NCBI RefSeq assembly: GCF_001645105.1
Contig: NZ_LKEG01000044.1
Location: 208,811-272,810, forward strand
Direction: 5' to 3'
Length of the DNA stretch: 64,000 nt
Origin: Pseudomonas marginalis
GTDB lineage: Bacteria > Pseudomonadota > Gammaproteobacteria > Pseudomonadales > Pseudomonadaceae
Of this stretch, positions 24,581 to 32,682 are shown in pieces. Position 1 is the first letter of the stretch. The number at the start of each line of letters is the position of its first letter. The translations under genes were made by a program, and so were the position numbers. Below the pieces are notes generated by a model. That model was given only the letters and a program-made list of their open reading frames with translations. It was not told the origin of the DNA and ran no database searches.

Positions 24581-25173
24581 TGAACCTTACCCAACTCGTA
24601 CTGGCCAGCCATAACGCCGGCAAGCTTAAAGAACTGCAAGCCATGCTCGGCGATTCCGTGCAGTTGCGCTCGATCGGCGAGTTCAGCCAGGTGGAGCCGG
24701 AAGAGACCGGCCTGTCGTTCGTCGAGAACGCCATCCTCAAGGCGCGTAATGCTGCGCGTATCTCCGGCCTGCCTGCGCTGGCGGACGACTCGGGCCTGGC
24801 GGTGGACTTCCTCGGCGGTGCGCCGGGCATCTACTCGGCACGCTACGCCGATGGCAAGGGCGACGCCGCCAACAACGCCAAGCTGCTGGATGCGCTCAAG
24901 GGCGTGCCCGACGCCGAGCGCGGCGCACAGTTCGTCTGCGTGCTGGCCCTGGTGCGGCATGCCGATGACCCGCTGCCGATCCTGTGCGAAGGCCTGTGGC
25001 ACGGGCGCATCCTGCACGCGGCCAGTGGTGAGCACGGTTTTGGCTATGACCCGCTGTTCTGGGTGCCGGAACGTAACGTTTCCAGCGCCGAACTGAGCCC
25101 GGCCGATAAGAATCAGATCAGCCACCGTGCTCGCGCAATGGATTTGCTGCGCCAACGCCTGAGCCTGAAATGA
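24577..25173 (+). CDS. rdgB: XTP/dITP diphosphatase (RdgB/HAM1)
   Basis: The 198-residue house-cleaning pyrophosphatase removes dITP, ITP and XTP from nucleotide pools. It shows LVLASHNAGKLKELQAML at the N-terminus, LPALADDSGLAVDFLGGAPG, YSARYA and the C-terminal GFGYDPLFWVPE plus SHRARAMD. Two adjacent ATGs (24577 and 24580) are possible starts. It overlaps the DUF4426 stop and, by four bases, the hemW start. Confidence 0.96.
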   Translation: MMNLTQLVLASHNAGKLKELQAMLGDSVQLRSIGEFSQVEPEETGLSFVENAILKARNAARISGLPALADDSGLAVDFLGGAPGIYSARYADGKGDAANNAKLLDALKGVPDAERGAQFVCVLALVRHADDPLPILCEGLWHGRILHAASGEHGFGYDPLFWVPERNVSSAELSPADKNQISHRARAMDLLRQRLSLK

Positions 25174-26372
25174 CCCAGAACACCTCTGCGCAGCCACTGA
25201 TCCACGGTGGCGCGCAAACACTTCGGGCGGCCTTGCCTGTGCTGCCGCCTCTGGCGCTGTATATCCATATCCCGTGGTGCGTGCGCAAATGCCCCTATTG
25301 CGACTTCAACTCCCACACCGCCAGTAAAGTGCTGCCGGAAGAAGAGTACGTGGACGCCCTGTTGGCCGACCTCGATCAGGACCTGCACGCGGTTTACGGT
25401 CGCGAACTGAACTCGATCTTCTTTGGTGGCGGTACGCCGAGCCTGTTCAGCGCCGCAGCGTTGGGCCGTTTGCTCAAGGGTGTGGAAGCGCGCATCCCGT
25501 TCGCCAGTGATATCGAGATCACTCTGGAAGCCAACCCCGGGACGTTCGAGCAGGAAAAGTTCGTGGCGTACCGCAAGCTGGGGATCAATCGCCTGTCCAT
25601 CGGTATCCAGAGCTTCCAGCAGCAAAAGCTCGAGGCTCTGGGCCGTATTCACAACGGCGATGAAGCCGTACGCGCTGCCGGTATGGCGCGCCAGGCCGGG
25701 TTCGATAACTTCAACCTGGACTTGATGCACGGTTTGCCCGATCAGTCCCTGGACGACGCTTTGAGCGACCTGCGCCAGGCCATCGCGCTGAAGCCGACGC
25801 ACTTGTCCTGGTACCAGCTGACCCTGGAACCCAACACCGTGTTCTGGAACCAGCCGCCCGCGCTGCCGGAGGACGACACCTTGTGGGATATCCAGGAAGC
25901 CGGCCAGGCACTGCTCGCCGAACACGGTTATGCGCAATATGAAGTGTCGGCTTATGCCCAACCGGGCCGCCCGGCGCGGCATAACCTCAACTACTGGAGC
26001 TTCGGTGACTTCATTGGCATCGGCGCCGGTGCCCACGGCAAACTCAGCCACCCCGACGGACGCATTGTACGTACCTGGAAGACCCGAGCACCGAAGGACT
26101 ACCTCAACCCGGCCAAAAGCTTCCAGGCCGGCGCGAAAGAACTGACTAACGAAGAACTGCCGTTCGAATTTTTGATGAACGCCTTGCGCCTGACCGAAGG
26201 CGTCGAAGCGAAGCTCTACGCTGAGCGCACCGGGCTGGCGTTGTCGAGCCTGGATGAAGGCCGCCGCGAGGCAGAACAAAGTGGCTTAATGCAGGTCGAA
26301 CCGTCACGCCTGGCGGCGACCGACCGCGGGCAACTCTTTCTCAATGACCTGTTGCAGAAGTTTTTGAGCTGA
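25170..26372 (+). CDS. hemW: Radical SAM heme chaperone HemW
   Basis: The 400-residue protein belongs to the HemW family, once annotated as oxygen-independent coproporphyrinogen oxidase. The radical SAM cluster motif is CVRKCPYCDF (Cys-x3-Cys-x2-Cys), preceded by YIHIPW as usual. FFGGGTPSLF, RLSIGIQSF and a C-terminal HemN-like domain with GIGAGAHGK follow. HemW is thought to deliver heme to respiratory enzymes. Start ATG overlaps rdgB by four bases. The N-terminus is about 20 residues longer than needed. Confidence 0.94.
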   Translation: MTQNTSAQPLIHGGAQTLRAALPVLPPLALYIHIPWCVRKCPYCDFNSHTASKVLPEEEYVDALLADLDQDLHAVYGRELNSIFFGGGTPSLFSAAALGRLLKGVEARIPFASDIEITLEANPGTFEQEKFVAYRKLGINRLSIGIQSFQQQKLEALGRIHNGDEAVRAAGMARQAGFDNFNLDLMHGLPDQSLDDALSDLRQAIALKPTHLSWYQLTLEPNTVFWNQPPALPEDDTLWDIQEAGQALLAEHGYAQYEVSAYAQPGRPARHNLNYWSFGDFIGIGAGAHGKLSHPDGRIVRTWKTRAPKDYLNPAKSFQAGAKELTNEELPFEFLMNALRLTEGVEAKLYAERTGLALSSLDEGRREAEQSGLMQVEPSRLAATDRGQLFLNDLLQKFLS

Positions 26373-26389
26373 CGCTCTAAGGAAATCGA

Positions 26390-26713
26390 ATGGATTTGGT
26401 ACTCGACCTGCTCGCCACCGTATCCCGTTGGAGCCGTAGCAACCTGTCGGAAATCTCCCTGGCCCTCGTCGGCTGCCTGCTGGTGCTGTTTGGCGCCGAT
26501 ATCAAAGGCTGGGTGGAAGCGCGCTTGGGCAGCATCGCAGGCGCATTGCGCGTCCCGTTGATGGCGTTGGTGTGCATGATCGGCAGCGGCGCGGCGTTGA
26601 TCTATGCCACGCCGTGGATTGTACGGGGGTTGAGCCAGTTCAATAACTACAGCCTGGCGCCGGTGTTGGTGGTGGTGCTGGTACTGATCGGTGTAGTCGC
26701 CGACCGCCGCTGA
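26390..26713 (+). CDS. DUF3392 family membrane protein
   Basis: A 107-residue protein with three predicted membrane helices: about residues 22-38 (SLALVGCLLVLFGADI), 50-70 and 84-103 (LAPVLVVVLVLIGVVA). It matches the small DUF3392 family of Pseudomonas and relatives, of unknown function. It is the last gene of the metX-to-hemW run, 17 bases after hemW, and is followed by a REPIN. Confidence 0.82.
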   Translation: MDLVLDLLATVSRWSRSNLSEISLALVGCLLVLFGADIKGWVEARLGSIAGALRVPLMALVCMIGSGAALIYATPWIVRGLSQFNNYSLAPVLVVVLVLIGVVADRR

Positions 26714-26734
26714 TCCTGAGCAAAACGTCGATAC

Positions 26735-26830
26735 AAATGTGGGAGGGGGCTTGCCCCCGATGGCGGTGGACCAGTCACTGTTTGTGGTGACTGACACTCC
26801 GCTATCGGGGGCAAGCCCCTCCCACATTTG
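26735..26830. repeat. REPIN (GTGGGAGGGGGCTTGCCCCC class)
   Basis: Two inverted REPs with a pairing spacer (CAGTCAC with GTGACTG) lie between the convergent DUF3392 and trmB genes. Confidence 0.9.
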
Positions 26831-26854
26831 ATTGCATTTCAAGCTAATGGTGAG

Positions 26855-27580
26855 TTACGCCAACTTCTCGAACTTCAGATCCCACACCCCATGCCCCAAC
26901 CGCTCGCCACGGCGTTCGAACTTGGTGATCGGGCGTTCAGCCGGGCGTGGCACGCATTTGCCGTCTTCCGCCAGGTTGCGATAGCCGGGGGCGACGTTCA
27001 TCACTTCCAGCATGTATTCCGCGTAGGGTTCCCAGTCGGTGGCCATGTGCAGGATGCCGCCAACCTTGAGCTTACTGCGTACCAGCTCCGCGAAGGAGGC
27101 CTGGACGATGCGGCGCTTGTGGTGACGGGCTTTGTGCCATGGGTCAGGGAAGAACAGCATCAGGCGGTCGAGGCTATTGTCGGCGATGCAGCGGTTGAGC
27201 ACTTCAATCGCGTCGCAGTCGTAGACCCGCAGGTTGGTCAACCCTTGGGTCAACACACCATTGAGCAGCGCGCCGACACCGGGGCGGTGGACCTCCACGC
27301 CGATGAAGTCCTGGTCCGGCGCGGCGGCCGCCATTTCCAGCAGGGAGTGGCCCATGCCGAAGCCGATTTCCAGGGAACGCGGGGCCGAACGGCCGAACAC
27401 CTGGTCGTAGTCCACCGGCGCGTCGGCCAAGGGCAACACGAACAGGGGCGTACCTTGCTCCAGGCCCTTTTGCTGGCCTTCGGTCATGCGACCGGCACGC
27501 ATCACAAAACTCTTGATGCGGCGGTGCTTGGACTCGTCGCCTGCTTCCGGGGTGTTCGGCGTTTCGTTTGATTCAGTCAT
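26855..27580 (-). CDS. trmB: tRNA (guanine-46-N7)-methyltransferase TrmB
   Basis: TrmB methylates N7 of G46 in the variable loop of tRNAs. The 241-residue protein has the SAM motif LEIGFGMGHSLLEMAA, FIGVEVHRPGVG, and the family signature MLFFPDPWHKARHHKRR with the catalytic Asp. The C-terminal TKFERRGERLGHGVWDL is also typical. I start at ATG 27580; a TTG one codon earlier is less likely. It is the last gene of the DUF423-thiS-thiG-trmB run, nine bases after thiG. Confidence 0.96.
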   Translation of the reverse strand: MTESNETPNTPEAGDESKHRRIKSFVMRAGRMTEGQQKGLEQGTPLFVLPLADAPVDYDQVFGRSAPRSLEIGFGMGHSLLEMAAAAPDQDFIGVEVHRPGVGALLNGVLTQGLTNLRVYDCDAIEVLNRCIADNSLDRLMLFFPDPWHKARHHKRRIVQASFAELVRSKLKVGGILHMATDWEPYAEYMLEVMNVAPGYRNLAEDGKCVPRPAERPITKFERRGERLGHGVWDLKFEKLA

Positions 27581-27589
27581 CAATGGCTC

Positions 27590-28384
27590 TTACTTGATCA
27601 GACCATCCAGCGGCGAAGAGGCGCTGGCGTAGAGTTTTTTCGGCATGCGACCAGCGAGGTAGGCCAGGCGGCCCGAGACGATGGCGTGGTTCATGGCTTC
27701 GGCCATCATGATCGGTTGCTGGGCATGGGCGATGGCCGAGTTCATCAGCACTGCGTCGCAGCCCAGCTCCATGGCGATGGTCGCGTCGGAGGCCGTGCCC
27801 ACGCCCGCATCCACCAGCACCGGGATCTTGGCTTCTTCAAGGATGATCTGCAGGTTGTACGGATTGCAGATACCCAGGCCGGAACCGATCAGGCCGGCCA
27901 GCGGCATCACGGCAATACAGCCGATTTCCGCCAGTTGCCGCGCGATGATCGGGTCATCGCTGGTGTAGACCATCACGTCGAAGCCTTCCTTGACCAGGGT
28001 TTCAGCGGCCTTGAGGGTTTCGATCACGTTGGGGAACAGGGTTTTCTGGTCAGCCAGCACTTCCAGCTTCACCAGGTTGTGGCCGTCGAGCAGCTCACGG
28101 GCCAGGCGGCAGGTGCGCACGGCTTCGATGGCGTCGTAGCAACCGGCGGTGTTCGGCAGGAAGGTGTAGCGATCCGGCGACAGCACTTCGAGCAGGTTCG
28201 GCTCGCCTTCGATCTGGCCGAGGTTGGTGCGGCGCACGGCGAAGGTGACGATCTCGGCGCCCGAGGCTTCGATGGCCAGGCGGGTTTCTTCCATGTCGCG
28301 GTACTTGCCGGTGCCGACCAGCAGACGGGACTGGTAGGTACGACCGGCCAGGACGAAGGGCTTGTCGCTACGAACGATGCTCAT
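27590..28384 (-). CDS. thiG: Thiazole synthase ThiG
   Basis: ThiG builds the thiazole phosphate of thiamine from deoxyxylulose phosphate, dehydroglycine and ThiS-thiocarboxylate. The 264-residue TIM barrel has LLVGTGKY, the Schiff-base Lys in VKLEVLADQKTLFPN, VMPLAGLIGSGLGI and VDAGVGTASDA. It lies 52 bases after thiS, its sulfur donor. No THI-box-like structure is evident before the pair, so regulation by thiamine pyrophosphate is not apparent here. Confidence 0.96.
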   Translation of the reverse strand: MSIVRSDKPFVLAGRTYQSRLLVGTGKYRDMEETRLAIEASGAEIVTFAVRRTNLGQIEGEPNLLEVLSPDRYTFLPNTAGCYDAIEAVRTCRLARELLDGHNLVKLEVLADQKTLFPNVIETLKAAETLVKEGFDVMVYTSDDPIIARQLAEIGCIAVMPLAGLIGSGLGICNPYNLQIILEEAKIPVLVDAGVGTASDATIAMELGCDAVLMNSAIAHAQQPIMMAEAMNHAIVSGRLAYLAGRMPKKLYASASSPLDGLIK

Positions 28385-28436
28385 GGGAAATCCTCGAAAT
28401 GGGGTGAGGTTCTGCAGAATTCAGGAAGCTGCGCGA

Positions 28437-28637
28437 TCAGCCGCCGCCGATGGCGTGGACCACTTCGACCTGGTCACCTTCGGTGAGCGCGGTCTCGGCG
28501 TGCAGGCTACGCGGGACGATATCCAGGTTAAGTTCCACTGCGACGCGACGCCCGGTGAGGTCCAGGCGGGTCAGCAGGGCCGCAACGGTTTCACCGTCGG
28601 GCAGTTCAAAGGATTCGCCGTTCAACTGAATGCGCAT
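28437..28637 (-). CDS. thiS: Sulfur carrier protein ThiS
   Basis: A 66-residue ubiquitin-like protein ending in Gly-Gly-Gly; the terminal Gly-Gly is adenylated and converted to a thiocarboxylate for thiazole synthesis. The start MRIQLNGESFELP is the family N-terminus; a start five codons upstream is also possible. It sits directly before thiG. The adenylating enzyme ThiF/MoeB is not in this window. Confidence 0.93.
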   Translation of the reverse strand: MRIQLNGESFELPDGETVAALLTRLDLTGRRVAVELNLDIVPRSLHAETALTEGDQVEVVHAIGGG

Positions 28638-28708
28638 GCCACGGGCCGCCATCGTTTTTAGGGGCCCGCATTCTAGCCCGATCAAGGTTGATGACCCAAG
28701 TCCCTCGG

Positions 28709-29086
28709 TCAGATCGCCTGCAAGCGCCAGGCAGCCAGCCCCAGGAAAAACCAGCCCAGCAAGAACGCCAACCCGCCAAATGGCGTGATGATGCCCAGCT
28801 TGCTGATGCCCGTCATCGTCAGCACATACAAGCTGCCGGAGAACAACAGGATGCCGACAGTAAAGGAGATGCCCGCCCAGCTGACCAACCGACCAGGAAT
28901 ATGCGCGGCCAGCAGCGCTACGCCGAACAGCGCCAAGGTATGTACCAGTTGGTAGGTCACCCCGGTATGGAAGATCGCCAGGTACTCGGCGCTCAAGCGG
29001 TTTTTCAGGCCATGGGCGGCGAACGCGCCAAGGGCCACACCGGTGAAGCCAAAAAAGGCAGCCAGCATCAGAAAGCTACGCAGCAT
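28709..29086 (-). CDS. DUF423 family membrane protein
   Basis: The 125-residue protein has four predicted membrane helices and the DUF423 marks: FGFTGVALGAFAAHGL at the N-terminus, a Tyr/His-rich middle (FHTGVTYQLVHTLALF) and TPFGGLAFLLGW near the end. The family, related to E. coli YgdD, is of unknown function. It heads the minus-strand run with thiS, thiG and trmB, and is divergent from mtgA with 74 bases between. Confidence 0.88.
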   Translation of the reverse strand: MLRSFLMLAAFFGFTGVALGAFAAHGLKNRLSAEYLAIFHTGVTYQLVHTLALFGVALLAAHIPGRLVSWAGISFTVGILLFSGSLYVLTMTGISKLGIITPFGGLAFLLGWFFLGLAAWRLQAI

Positions 29087-29160
29087 CAGGAACTCCAGTC
29101 AGACTCATCGGGCAGGGTCTGTATAATGGCCCGCTCAACGGGTTCGGCCAAGCCATCTCT

Positions 29161-29883
29161 ATGCTGCGTCTCCTCTTCAAACGCTTTCTCAATGTCGTTA
29201 AATGGTTTGCCATCGCCAGTGTGCTGTTGGTGCTGCTGTTTCGCGTCGTCCCGCCGCCCTTCACCGCGCTGATGGTGGAGCGCAAGGTCGAATCCTGGTT
29301 CGACGGCGAACCCATTGACCTGCAGCGCAGTTGGGTGCCGTGGGACGAGATCTCCGATGACCTCAAAGTGGCGGTGATGGCCGGTGAAGACCAGCGTTTC
29401 CCGCAGCACTGGGGCTTTGATTTCGGCGCGATCCAGGCGGCTATCCAGCACAACGAGCGCGGTGGTTCGATACGCGGCGCCAGCACGTTGAGCCAGCAGG
29501 TGTCGAAAAACCTGTTCCTGTGGGCCGGCCGCAGTTATTTGCGCAAAGGCCTGGAGGCTTGGTTTACCGGGCTGATCGAGGTGTTGTGGCCCAAGCAGCG
29601 GATTCTTGAGGTGTACCTCAATAGCGTGGAGTGGGATGAAGGCGTCTTCGGCGCGGAAGCAGCCGCGCGGCATCACTTTGGGGTGAGTGCCAAGGGGTTA
29701 TCGCGGCAGCAGGCCAGCTATTTGGCCGCGGTGTTGCCGAACCCTCGGGTGTGGAGTGCCAGTCATCCGACGGCGTACGTGGCAAGGCGCGCGGCTTGGA
29801 TTCGGCAGCAGATGGGTCAGTTGGGTGGCGATGGTTACTTGGTTGAGCTGAACAACTCCCGCAAGGCCCCCTGGTCCGACTGA
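29161..29883 (+). CDS. mtgA: Monofunctional peptidoglycan glycosyltransferase MtgA
   Basis: MtgA polymerises lipid II into glycan strands without transpeptidase activity. The 240-residue protein has an N-terminal membrane anchor (FAIASVLLVLLFRVV) and a GT51 domain with catalytic Glu in AGEDQRFPQHWGFD, GGSIRGASTLSQQVSKNLFL, and EVYLNSVEWDEGVFGAEAAA. It ends shortly after the GT51 domain as expected. The gene is a single unit convergent with rpoH. Confidence 0.95.
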   Translation: MLRLLFKRFLNVVKWFAIASVLLVLLFRVVPPPFTALMVERKVESWFDGEPIDLQRSWVPWDEISDDLKVAVMAGEDQRFPQHWGFDFGAIQAAIQHNERGGSIRGASTLSQQVSKNLFLWAGRSYLRKGLEAWFTGLIEVLWPKQRILEVYLNSVEWDEGVFGAEAAARHHFGVSAKGLSRQQASYLAAVLPNPRVWSASHPTAYVARRAAWIRQQMGQLGGDGYLVELNNSRKAPWSD

Positions 29884-29896
29884 CACAACACAAACA

Positions 29897-29990
29897 ACTG
29901 TGGGAGGGGGCTTGCCCCGATAGCGGTGGACCAGTCACTTTGATGTTAACTGACACTCTGCTATCGAGGGCAAGCCCCCTCCCACATTTT
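29897..29990. repeat. REPIN (GTGGGAGGGGGCTTGCCCCC class)
   Basis: Inverted REP pair between the convergent mtgA and rpoH genes. The left copy has lost one C (CTTGCCCCGATAG), and the spacer arms pair imperfectly. Confidence 0.88.
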
Positions 29991-30004
29991 TACCGCGCAG
30001 CGTT

Positions 30005-30859
30005 TTAGGCGGCGATCGACAACTTCAGCTTATTCATCGCGCTTTTCTCAAGCTGACGAATCCGCTCGGCCGACACGTTGTACTTCTGTGCCAGGTCGTG
30101 CAGCGTGGCTTTTTCTTCCGCCAGCCAGCGCTGGTAGAGGATGTCACGGCTGCGGTCGTCCAGCACTTCCAGCGCTTCGTGCAGGTTGTGGTTGGAGTTG
30201 TCACTCCAGTCCGCATCCTCCAGTTGACGCGCCGGGTCGTACCGGTGGTCTTCCAGGTAGTTGGCCGGCGATTGGAAGGCGCTGTCGTCGTCCGCTTCGG
30301 CGGCCGGATCGAAGGCCATGTCATGGCCGGTCAGGCGGCTTTCCATCTCGCGCACTTCACGCGGCTCCACACCCAGGCTTTCGGCCACGCGGTGGACTTC
30401 CTCGTTGTTCAGCCACGCCAAGCGTTTTTTCTGGCTGCGCAGGTTGAAGAACAGCTTGCGCTGGGCCTTAGTGGTCGCGACTTTCACAATGCGCCAGTTG
30501 CGCAGGATGAACTCGTGGATTTCCGCCTTGATCCAGTGCACAGCGAACGACACCAGGCGCACACCCATCTCAGGGTTGAAGCGCTTTACCGCCTTCATCA
30601 GGCCAACGTTGCCTTCCTGGATCAGGTCAGCCTGGGCCAGGCCGTAGCCGCTATAGCTACGGGCGATATGTACGACAAAACGCAGGTGGGCGAGCACCAT
30701 CTGCCGAGCCGCCCCCAAATCCTGCTCATAGTAGAGACTCTCGGCCAGTTCACGCTCCTGCTCGGGCGTCAGCAATGGAATGCTGTTGACCGTGTGCACA
30801 TAGGCTTCCAGGTTCGCACCCGGGACCAAGGCATAAGCAGGTTGCAAAGAAGTGGTCAT
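30005..30859 (-). CDS. rpoH: RNA polymerase heat-shock sigma factor RpoH (sigma-32)
   Basis: The 284-residue sigma factor has region 2 (LRFVVHIARSYSGYG, DLIQEGNVGLMKAVKRF, RLVSFAVHWIKAEIHEFIL). The RpoH box QRKLFFNLR follows, and region 4 carries the helix-turn-helix TLHDLAQKYNVSAERIRQLE. It directs heat-shock genes. I chose ATG 30859 (MTTSLQPAYAL) for the family length; 24 codons upstream are in frame but unlikely. It lies 129 bases after ftsX in the same direction, the classic ftsYEX-rpoH order. Confidence 0.97.
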   Translation of the reverse strand: MTTSLQPAYALVPGANLEAYVHTVNSIPLLTPEQERELAESLYYEQDLGAARQMVLAHLRFVVHIARSYSGYGLAQADLIQEGNVGLMKAVKRFNPEMGVRLVSFAVHWIKAEIHEFILRNWRIVKVATTKAQRKLFFNLRSQKKRLAWLNNEEVHRVAESLGVEPREVREMESRLTGHDMAFDPAAEADDDSAFQSPANYLEDHRYDPARQLEDADWSDNSNHNLHEALEVLDDRSRDILYQRWLAEEKATLHDLAQKYNVSAERIRQLEKSAMNKLKLSIAA

Positions 30860-30988
30860 ACGAAAAAACCTCCGACTCACATAACTCGTGCAGTTCAGCA
30901 CTGCGAAAATTGACCGGGAACCGTAGGACAAGTTCCCTAAATCACTGATACGGTCAATACAAACGAAACCACATTAATCTGACATTAA

Positions 30989-32014
30989 CTACTTCGGTGC
31001 CAGCTCACGTAAATGCCGAGCGACCGCAATCCAAGCACCGATATACCCCAACAATACCGCGCCAAGCAAGAGACTAAGACCATCGGCTACCGGCACACCG
31101 GCCAGCGCGAAATCGCTGCCGTAGAGTCCGGCAAGCCCGACCACCGCGTCGTTCAGCCAGTCTAGGCCAAATGCCAGCACCCCCCAGGACAAAATCCCTG
31201 CCCCGAAGCCATAAAGCGCGCCCATGTACAGAAATGGACGACGCACATAGCTGTCCGTGCCGCCGACCAGTTTAATCACTTCTATCTCTGTGCGACGGTT
31301 TTCAATATGAAGACGAATGGTATTACCTATCACCAAAAGTAATGCAGACACCAACAGCACCGTCAGGCCGAACACAAACCGGTCGCCGAGCTTGAGGATC
31401 GCCGCCAGGCGCTCTACCCAGACTAGATCAAGTTGTGCCTGCTGCACCTTCGGCATCTCTGCGAGCTTTTGTCGCAGGGCCTCCAGCGCCGGCTTGTCGA
31501 CTTCATTCGGCGTCACCAGCACCACGCCCGGCAGCGGGTTCTGCGGCAACTCCTTGAGCGCCTCGCCCAGGCCGGATTGTTGCTGGAACTCTTCCAGCGC
31601 CTGATCGCGGCTGATGTACTCGGCATCCGCCACGCCGGGCAGGTTCTTGATGTCATCGCGCAAGGACTCGCCGTCTTTAGCGCTGGCGTCGATGTTCAAG
31701 TACAGCGAGATCTGCGCCGCGCGCTGCCAGGAGCCGCCCAGGCGCTCCACATTATTAAGCAGCAGCGACAGGCCCATCGGCAGGCTAAGGGCCACCGCCA
31801 TCACCAGGCAGGTGAAAAAGCTGCCGATCGGCTGTTTGCCCAGGCGGCGCAGGCTGTCGAGCAGGCTGGCGCGATGGCTTTCGATCCAGGCGCGCAGCAA
31901 GGTGCCGAAGTCCGGACCGTCGTCATCGTGATCGTGTTTTTTCTTCTGCGGTTGCGGGTCGGCCGGTTTCGGCGCCACGCGCTCGGAGACTTTTGGGCTG
32001 CGTGTTGCACTCAT
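30989..32014 (-). CDS. ftsX: Cell division protein FtsX
   Basis: FtsX is the membrane half of the FtsEX complex, which controls peptidoglycan hydrolases at the septum. The 341-residue protein has a long charged cytoplasmic N-terminus, a first membrane helix at about 64-82, a periplasmic domain of about 110 residues, and three helices in the C-terminal half ending VLLGYIGAWIAVARHL. Its ATG overlaps the ftsE stop as ATGA. Confidence 0.96.
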   Translation of the reverse strand: MSATRSPKVSERVAPKPADPQPQKKKHDHDDDGPDFGTLLRAWIESHRASLLDSLRRLGKQPIGSFFTCLVMAVALSLPMGLSLLLNNVERLGGSWQRAAQISLYLNIDASAKDGESLRDDIKNLPGVADAEYISRDQALEEFQQQSGLGEALKELPQNPLPGVVLVTPNEVDKPALEALRQKLAEMPKVQQAQLDLVWVERLAAILKLGDRFVFGLTVLLVSALLLVIGNTIRLHIENRRTEIEVIKLVGGTDSYVRRPFLYMGALYGFGAGILSWGVLAFGLDWLNDAVVGLAGLYGSDFALAGVPVADGLSLLLGAVLLGYIGAWIAVARHLRELAPK

Positions 32015-32682
32015 ACGCCGGCCTCCCCATCACCGATCAGGCGGCCGCGTTGCAGGGTCAGCATGCGATGGCGCATGCGTGCGATCAGCGCCAGGTCGTG
32101 ACTGGCGATCAGCACGCTGGTGCCCAAGCGGTTGATGTCTTCGAACACCCCCATGATCTCGGCCGCCAGGCGCGGGTCGAGGTTACCGGTGGGTTCGTCC
32201 GCCAGCAGCAGGGCCGGGCGATGGACGATGGCGCGGGCGATGCCGACGCGCTGTTGCTGACCGGTGGAGAGGTCGCCAGGGTAGAGATCGGTCTTGTCCG
32301 ACAGCGCCACGCGCTCCAGGGCCGAATCCACGCGCTTGACGATCTCGGCCTTGGACAGCCCGAGGATCTGCAACGGCAGCGCCACGTTGTTGAACACGGT
32401 GCGATCGAACAGCAACTGGTGATTCTGGAACACCACGCCGATCTGGCGGCGCAGGAACGGGATTTGCGCATTGCTGATGGTTGCCAGGTCCTGGCCGGCC
32501 AGCAGCAGTTTGCCGGTGGTCGGGCGCTCCATGGCCAGCAGCAGGCGCAGCAACGTACTTTTACCGGCGCCGGAGTGGCCGGTGACAAACAGAAATTCGC
32601 CGCGACGCACTCGAAAGCTCAGCTCATGCAAGCCGACATGCCCGTTGGCATAGCGTTTACCGACCTGTTCGAATCGAATCAT
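32011..32682 (-). CDS. ftsE: Cell division ATP-binding protein FtsE
   Basis: The 223-residue ABC ATPase pairs with FtsX. Walker A is GHSGAGKSTLL, the Q-loop is near GVVFQNHQLL, the signature is LSTGQQQRVGIARA and Walker B is PALLLADEPTGNLD. It overlaps ftsY upstream and ftsX downstream by four bases each (ATGA), so the three are made as one translationally coupled unit. Confidence 0.97.
   Translation of the reverse strand: MIRFEQVGKRYANGHVGLHELSFRVRRGEFLFVTGHSGAGKSTLLRLLLAMERPTTGKLLLAGQDLATISNAQIPFLRRQIGVVFQNHQLLFDRTVFNNVALPLQILGLSKAEIVKRVDSALERVALSDKTDLYPGDLSTGQQQRVGIARAIVHRPALLLADEPTGNLDPRLAAEIMGVFEDINRLGTSVLIASHDLALIARMRHRMLTLQRGRLIGDGEAGV

Noticed and set aside
28638..28708. Possible TPP riboswitch before thiS
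   Set aside because: The gap is about 70 bases and has no THI-box-like sequence.
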